From contig BFEA01000085.1 of assembly GCA_003427395.1 (NCBI GenBank), positions 22,788-57,809 on the forward strand: a stretch of 35,022 nt of DNA. The letters are read 5' to 3'. A program made the translations under genes and the position numbers. Shown here one piece after another: positions 29,267 through 35,022 of this stretch (its first letter is position 1; every line of letters starts with the position of its first letter). Under the pieces are notes generated by a model, which was not told the DNA's origin, did no database searches, and was given only the letters and a program-made list of their open reading frames with translations. This DNA is from Chara braunii. Taxonomy: Eukaryota; Streptophyta; Charophyceae; Charales; Characeae.

Positions 29267-29638
29267 TTAGTTTCGGATAATCTTCCTCCTCACCTCCTCA
29301 ACAGAAACCACCGGCGAAAGGGTACTGTGTAACTTTCCATCCGACCCGTGAATGTAGAAAATGTACTCAATAAGTGTATGGTTCTTCACTCGCTCTAGAG
29401 CCTGTTCCATCATGAGTCTCGTCTGATAACAAAGGTCATGTATAACTCTTTCCTCCCAACCCTCACTTTTGTCTTGATGTAGAGTACAGGTCACCCTCAG
29501 TCTTTTCTCACCCTCCATCTCTCTACAGCATGCCTCTTCTTTCACACCTGTGCGTAAAAACCATAATGTCCGATGGAAGCAGGTCTCGAAAGGATCTTTT
29601 CCTTGGTCTCTTTTAGTAAGTAGACTACTAACAGCCAT
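29267..29638 (-). CDS. Exon-like ORF B, unknown function, paralogous to ORF C
   Basis: 123 codons from an ATG in good context (accaatgg at 29633-29640 read on the minus strand) with KRLRVTCTLHQDKSEGW, a helix-like stretch EERVIHDLCYQTRLMMEQAL and LIEYIFYIHG. A donor-like gag|gtgagg at 29280 may end the exon after VVSVEE. It aligns over 59 residues without gaps to ORF C, with 23 identities by my count. No known family is recognised. The pattern strand-helix-strand suggests a small alpha/beta fold. Short ctgagt repeats upstream (29725-29775) look non-coding. Confidence 0.5.
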   Translation of the reverse strand: MAVSSLLTKRDQGKDPFETCFHRTLWFLRTGVKEEACCREMEGEKRLRVTCTLHQDKSEGWEERVIHDLCYQTRLMMEQALERVKNHTLIEYIFYIHGSDGKLHSTLSPVVSVEEVRRKIIRN

Positions 29639-29834
29639 TGGTTGTGGAATCCGAGTAACTAGACAAAAGTGGAGGGATTACTGTCTGTTGATTCTGTGCT
29701 GATCTTGCAGGATCTATACCGAGTTTTACTGAGTCTGCACTGAGTTAGCTGAGTCTGGGCTCACCTGCTGAGTAACGCTCGTTTTCACCAAATCCAAACA
29801 TAAATAAGTTGATGCAGTGCCGAATCCTCTGATT

Positions 29835-30119
29835 CTACACCAAATTGTCTGATGATCCTGCATTTTCAGTGAATGAGTCCATACTGTGTGGTTTCCCACC
29901 TTGTCCATAGAGATGAATCACATACTCGATAATATTCTGCTCACTCAACAATTCCAAAGATTGCTCTCTCATCGCTTCAACTCGGTCTTGAACATTACTA
30001 ATCACCCCCTTGTCCCAGCCTTTCGATTTTCCTCGACATATGATACAGGTTACCGGCAGAGTGTCTTTGCAGTAGCTCGTTGTAGTAACACTTGGGTCAG
30101 AGGGTAGGAGGCCGGCATA
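29835..30119 (-). pseudogene. Exon-like ORF C, paralogue of ORF B
   Basis: The open minus-strand frame between TAA 30120-30122 and TAG 29835-29837 reads LPVTCIICRGKSKGW, then VQDRVEAMREQSLEL and IIEYVIHLYGQGGKPHS. Shared with ORF B: VTC, KS-GW, VI, EQ-LE, IEY, GK-HS. It has no upstream Met in frame, and the flanks have stops, so it is either an internal exon or a degraded duplicate. It is too diverged for a recent duplication. Confidence 0.5.
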
Positions 30120-30335
30120 TTATCCGCGTGAATTAGACTTTGTCTTCATTCACTCGTCCACAAAACCCCCTTTGTTATATTAGGCTCATGCTTTTACACA
30201 ACCAGCAAGCCCTGAGACCGACAGGCAGTGCTAAACCCGTCTCTACGTATAGGCCCCGTTCACCTGGAACGAGTACGAGCATAGGGAGTAAGCCTGCCTT
30301 CGTTAATTTTGTTGTCTAATACAGTATGTCCCTCC

Positions 30336-30660
30336 TTACGCGGGAACAGATTTTGCTATGAGAGCTCGTGATTGTACACAGAACTGAGCATCACTGAAAA
30401 CATTCAAACGCTTCTTACTACCCGGAAACGTGACCTTCATGGATGCTTTCACACTATAGTGGTTATCGTAACTCTCAGCTCGCTGATGGGAGCGTGACTT
30501 CTGAGAACCAACCAATACAGTATTGTTGCCCCACCGAGTTATGCCACTAATTGAAGCAGCGCCCTTGCTCAAGAGATCTCGCTCATGAACTGCTCAATGT
30601 TTACTTTGAGGATTATCCGATCCTGCTCTAGGAAGGCGAAAGCTTCAGACACTGAATACT
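30336..30660 (-). other. Coding-like fragments, unknown
   Basis: Two overlapping minus-strand frames look protein-like: 30700-30585 with SREVEKYSVSEAFAFLEQ and IEQFMSEIS, and 30590-30336 with SKGAASISGITRWGNN and VKASMKVTFPGSKKRLNVF. The phrase MKVTFPGSKK resembles LQVTFKSKKK at the end of the ORF at 33812. They may be exons or remains of the same gene family as ORFs A-C; frames do not join without a shift. Confidence 0.3.
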
Positions 30661-30699
30661 TCTCAACCTCTCTCGATAAGTGCGGTTACTTAGTACACT

Positions 30700-32496
30700 A
30701 GTACCCAGAGCTATTTCTCCCCATGTGAGCTCGGGGTTAAGGCTCACCAACTCTCCGGACAACATTTGGAGCACGAAAGGTCAGCACAAGCCGGTTTAAC
30801 GCTGGAGTGGAAGTCACTCCAGATTCACTACAGCTTTGTTGAGAAGTGCTCATACAGTTGAACCTTATGGCATTCAAACGTGACTACCAGTGTAAACCTA
30901 CCAGGGCAGTCTGTCTGTTTCATGACTCGATAGCGAAGGAAGTGCTTACTCTAACGATACCTAAGATATGTGTCACCCTTTAACCCTGTGCATGCATAAC
31001 TCAACTAAACAGACACCTCAAAGCTAAGGCGTGCATTGGAAAATTCTCGGCTTTGTTTTCTTAGCTCAGCCAGCTCACTCGGTATGAAACTCGACAGTCT
31101 ACGACCTCAGTTCATACACCATACAAGTGGTTTACTACACACGAGGGGTGAGACGTGTCGTCCAGAGCGGGGCTCAGGCTAGTCCCTTTTTCATAGTTAA
31201 AATTTAAATAATCAAGCTTATACGTATATATATATCGTGACAAACAGAACTGCTCGGTAAACCGTAGGCAAACAATCCTAAATATGGAATTATTCACTCC
31301 CTGCAGAGATAGAATGACTAACTTGGTAAGACTTTTCAACGAATTTGAACTGGTACGGTCAAGTGCTGGAGTTAGTCCCCGTCAATCAAGAATTTCACAA
31401 GTAAATATGCAGCTTTTCTGAGCACCGCACGCTTCGTCCCCATCAAGCCACAATAGTCATTTCCGAGATCTCCTAAGTTTGGAAACTTCTGCCTTCTGTA
31501 AAAGAGGTGAATTCTGACTGATGGCCTGTAACTTCCCTGATGAGTACTGTGAACTCAGTGCTCATCGAGAAGCTCGCCAGAGTCAGTTGACTGTTTCCGA
31601 GCAAGAGGTATAACAACAGCTCATAATTACTTTGATCATCAAGATACCTTACAAACGTGAAATCCGGAAGGCCAAGTAAGAGTATAGAAAAAAAAACTTT
31701 GCTTTTGCGTATGTTCACCATAACTCAAACAAAAATCTTAGGCTCACTGGCTCTCCGGACATTCTATTAGATCATCGCTTACACCAGATGGAAGAGGCGA
31801 TTAATTTCCACTAGTCCTGGATGATTTTGCTACAGGTACGAGCAACCATTCTTCTGTGAGCTCACTCATCAGACTACTTACTGTTAATAGACAATTTTCA
31901 GACAGATGGAAGATGATCAAATTGAATAACAGGCGTTGTCGCGCTCGAAAGTGACTGTTTTCCCACTTCGATGAGACTATAGTTGAGATCACCCTTTTTC
32001 CCAATCAGTGATCTGTCCAATGTTCACTACTTGGAATGGGCTACCAGAAATACCCCGGATTACTCCAAAAAGAGATCAGCAGGTGCGTTATAAAGTCTTA
32101 ACTGCCATGGCGAAACCAACGCAAAACAGACTGAGTCCCGTTCACTACGAGGGTTACCTGATGATCCTGGCCCTTCTTTCGCTAATCACTCTTGCAACCA
32201 TATCACGTGGTTCCTCCTACGTAAGATCCTTCCTAGTAACTCGGTAGACAGAAAGTTGGCAGCAACGTGGGCGTACTCCGAGTAACGAAAGTACGAGGAG
32301 TAGCGCCAAGAAGTAAACCAAGAAATGAACTGATAAATGAAACTGAGAAGTAAAAACAAGACGTGAGTCGAAGATGCGCGCAAAATTCCCCCTCTTTCAC
32401 TACTACTGGGCTTGCGATTGTCGTTCAACCCTCCAGAAATTAACAAGAGTGACTGCGTCAATCTCCCATCAAGTACGTAGCTCAACATCCGCGGGC
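30700..32496. other. Possible remains of the same gene family
   Basis: No complete gene. A string ctctccggacaW preceded by ggctcac recurs near 30738 and 31740, about 1 kb apart. On the minus strand the reading next to it is GELVSLNPELTWGEIALG at about 30757-30700, and 31801-31880 reads MSELTEEWLLVPVAKSSRT, which looks related. This suggests duplicated, decayed exons; the evidence is weak. Confidence 0.25.
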
Positions 32497-32920
32497 TTAT
32501 CCCGTCTCTCGTTGGACCTCTGACTCACGAGTCGCACTTGGCCAGCCAAACAAAGATTGGAAAAGGATGAAGAGGTAACACGGCCAGACAAGAATGTATC
32601 CCATGCCTGGTCTCTCACTCACACACCCGTCACCTCTGCAGCCCTGTCTGCTTCGAGTTGACCCTCTCTTCGTGTCCCTCTGGTTCGCGCCATGCGTCAA
32701 CTGCACACACGTGGCGTGTCCTTCATTTCCCTCACTCTCTCGCTTGTCTTTTCCGTCACTGCAGTAAGAGCAAGACGTCCTGTGAGCGTGCGCACAACGG
32801 TTGACATCAGCCACACTCCACAAGCTCGTCCCGTTTTCGCTCACTCCCTCTCCCCTTTCGTTGACTTCCTCTCTCTCCCCCGGGCTGCCACGTGTAACCC
32901 GTGTACCGCGCGTCGATAAC

Positions 32921-33686
32921 TCACACTCCCTTTCCTGTCCCCCGTCCTTTGGGACTCCACTGCCGCCCGCTGGTCTCAGCCCCACTATCCCCAAGTCGTG
33001 CCAGCGGGTGGTTCTTGCGGACCTGGCCTGGCCTGTTCCAGGACTGAAGGTCCGTCTCCCGATCTCCTACCTCGCTCATCTCGCTCTCCCCACCTGAGTC
33101 CCGATCCAGATGGGCCTGCTCCCTGTCCGCCGTGTCCATCGAGGTCTCGGCCTCATGATACGAGACTGTTACCTGCATCTTCGCTGTCACTCCGTCCCTC
33201 TTGCAGCGTCGCTCGGCTCGATCCTTGGCCTCCGTAATCGCATCCTGCAGCTTCGGGTTAGTCCGCATTTCCACCTCCTTAGCCCCTTCCACGTTAATTT
33301 TCAGCCTTAATCCATCTCCTTCATCGTAGTTAATAATCACCGTGATCCAAGGCCCTTCCCTAGACATGGGTCTCCACCGAGCCTGGTGGTACCAATAACT
33401 AAGTCTATATCCATGCAACGCCATAGCCAGGCTTAGCTCGACAAAACACCGCACCAGCCCCGCCTACTGACCCAAATAGCCAGTACCGACTACTAGGTGC
33501 ACAAGCAGGGGCACACAGTCGCATTTGCACGCCCACTTCGCCACTCTTCCCTCCTCGTAACTCGGCCGCGATCATATAACGAGACCGTCCGCGTCCAATA
33601 CTAAAAGGCACTGTCCTCTCTCCTCTTATAGGATCGCTATCTATCACGTCCCCATACTCAGAATAAAGAGCCCAGATATTTCTCAT
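32921..33686 (-). pseudogene. Unknown ORF D, two frames
   Basis: Minus strand: 33686-33430 reads MRNIWALYSEYGDVIDSD and RYMIAAELRGGKSGEVGVQM; from about 33440 another frame continues ELSLAMALHGYRLSYWYH, WITVIINYDEGDGLRLKINV, a helix-like LQDAITEAKDRAERRCKRDG and KMQVTVSYHE, then an acidic low-complexity tail. The second frame looks like the direct continuation, so a frameshift or short intron lies near 33430-33454. The strand-helix-strand order matches ORFs A, B and C in outline only. No known domain is recognised. Confidence 0.4.
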
Positions 33687-33811
33687 AGATCTGTACTTTT
33701 AATCGACTAAGTTTTCAAATAATATTAAATAAAAATAAAAGGAAAAAAGAGGTAAACAAAAACAAAGGAAAAAAAAAAAAAGGAAATTGACGAATGACAT
33801 GACATCAACGG

Positions 33812-34129
33812 TCATATCACCAGCTTCTTCTTAGACTTAAAAGTGACCTGCAGACACGGCGCGAAGATCCCATAACGGGATACGGACGGACGCCCGTCCC
33901 TCTCTAAAACCTCAGTCGGCTTACCACTATCGGTTACCCATGTCCGATGGTAAGGAGGGGGCTTATGACCCTCTTCGTGGGTGATAAGCCATAAGCCTCC
34001 TACCGAAGCGGCCACGGGTTGCCCCTCTTTTGGGGTTCCACCACGCGGCGCCCGATCGGACCTCCCAACCACCGTACGAAAATGAGTCCAAATCAGTCTG
34101 GGCCACAGACTGTAAGCCTCTCTCGACAT
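33812..34129 (-). CDS. Unknown ORF E
   Basis: 105 codons: SREAYSLWPRLIWTHF at the start and GGLWLITHEEGHKPP, SVSRYGIFAPCLQVTFKSKK towards the end, closing with a stop at 33812. The plus-strand frames here overlap and look like shadows. It is followed (33720-33785) by an A-rich tract as seen on the plus strand. Function unknown; it may be one exon of a gene shared with ORF D. Confidence 0.35.
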   Translation of the reverse strand: MSREAYSLWPRLIWTHFRTVVGRSDRAPRGGTPKEGQPVAASVGGLWLITHEEGHKPPPYHRTWVTDSGKPTEVLERDGRPSVSRYGIFAPCLQVTFKSKKKLVI

Positions 34130-34189
34130 TCAAACCGTTTGTCTTCCCGCGAAGCGACAAAGGGAAGGAAATCAGAAAAAGACGCGGTA

Positions 34190-34245
34190 GTAACAATAAT
34201 AACAATAGTAATAGTAATAATATTAATAATAACACCAAGGAAAAA
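34190..34245. repeat. AAT-type microsatellite
   Basis: Imperfect aat/taa/aac units such as aacaataataacaatagtaa. Confidence 0.85.
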
Positions 34246-35022
34246 AAGAAAACATAGTGCCTCCGATCTCTCTTGTGTACCCTCGAACGCAGCTACTGAG
34301 GTCCAGCACTTGGTCCAGGCGTCCACACGGGTTATCACTACCACACCCCCGCACCTGGTCCGGATCACAACCACCAGCACCAGATAGTCCTGTCCCTTCG
34401 ACTCCGAGCAGGCCAGGCTATCCGACAGCGACCGCGGCTGGGAAATTAGACCGCCGGCCAACCCCGAATGAAAGCAAGAACTTAGGCCCTCGCATAGACT
34501 TGACAATTAGTTTCTATTTTTCTTTTCCCTTATCTTTTTTTCCTTTTACTTCCCTCTCCTAAGTCCTTTTTCTATCTGACAGCGACATCTGTCGCGCGCA
34601 CCTAACCCGTAACCTGGTTACGGCGTGATCGGCGCGCAGTAGAAATGACAGCGCCGGTCTTTCCAACTTCGCGTCCCAGGACGAACCCGGCGGCTACCAT
34701 GGCCACAAGTCAGTTGTGCTCTGCTGTACAGCAGGGCGCCGAGCCTGCGTGGACCAATGGAAAGCCCTGTGGCGCACCTTTTGCTGAGGCAGGCACCAGC
34801 AGGACCGGTCCTCGTCAAGGTACGGCCCAGGTACTAAGGATAGTTTTCGGGAACATACCTACAGGCCGCGGACACCACGCAAAGACTTGGTACACAGAGG
34901 AGGGCCGGGACACCGCGCCCCCCGACACCGCTTGCAGATCTTTCCAATAATGGCAGTAATTAGCTTCAGCTAAGAAGCCAACATGATCTATAGCGATCTT
35001 GCTGAACTTCTCGTATGTCATC
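34246..35022. other. Right edge, no certain gene
   Basis: Overlapping frames occur on both strands (for example 34645-34950 plus and 34815-35021 minus). The minus-strand start, MTYEKFSKIAIDHVGFLAEA, looks protein-like for about 35 residues and could be an exon cut by the window edge, but there is no recognised domain. Nothing can be called with confidence. Confidence 0.25.
34582..34623. repeat. Two adjacent perfect hairpins
   Basis: gcgaca-tc-tgtcgc (34582-34595) and ccgtaacc-t-ggttacgg (34607-34623) lie 11 bases apart, and outer gcgcgc words (34594-34599 and 34633-34638) could also pair across the second. Function unknown. Confidence 0.55.

Noticed and set aside
32497-32994. 165-codon minus-strand frame rich in Arg, Glu and Gly
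   Set aside because: Overlaps comparable plus-strand frames, has no motif, and lies in CT/GA-biased sequence.

Overview
This window looks like nuclear DNA of a eukaryote dominated by mobile elements. It carries two Ty3/gypsy retrotransposons (one with a C-terminal chromodomain), an L1-like LINE of the kind common in plants (CCHC zinc-knuckle ORF1 plus apurinic-type endonuclease), short non-autonomous DNA transposons, tRNA-like Pol III repeats and many microsatellites. There are no operons, ribosome binding sites or intact long genes. A green plant lineage, possibly a charophyte alga, fits best; this rests on element types only and is an inference.

Layout. 1-512: a fold-back element with arms of about 200 bp. 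520-4020: non-coding DNA with perfect hairpins, a 386-bp tandem repeat, a long direct repeat and two tRNA-like heads. 4020-7800: no recognisable gene. 7800-9300: a cluster of hairpins in which a conserved core is flanked by arms that differ in sequence but stay complementary. 9580-13700 (minus): the 5' half of a LINE (ORF1 and endonuclease, no reverse transcriptase), with a 237-bp TIR/TSD element inserted in ORF1. 13800-15130: pyrimidine-rich degenerate repeats. 15138-19500 (plus): a decayed Ty3/gypsy element whose reverse transcriptase is split at the catalytic YLDD by a fold-back insert. 19920-21553: a possible DNA transposon that carries 2.75 copies of a 280-bp tandem unit with Pol III A/B boxes. 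23411-27663 (minus): a second, better preserved Ty3/gypsy chromovirus (gag, protease, RT, RNase H, integrase, chromodomain) silenced mainly by single nonsense codons. 28219-34129 (minus): a series of short exon-like ORFs of unknown function, at least two of them clearly paralogous.

How the parts work together. In the chromovirus, gag packages the RNA, the protease cuts the polyprotein, RT/RNase H copies the RNA, and integrase with the chromodomain inserts it into chromatin; both copies here are dead. Most in-frame stops in both elements are one C-to-T or G-to-A change from a sense codon, which suits decay of methylated silenced DNA. The most novel-looking signals are the variable-stem, conserved-loop hairpin family at 8.0-8.8 kb and the paralogous ORF cluster at 28-34 kb. 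No LTR pair, primer binding site or complete host gene could be defined.
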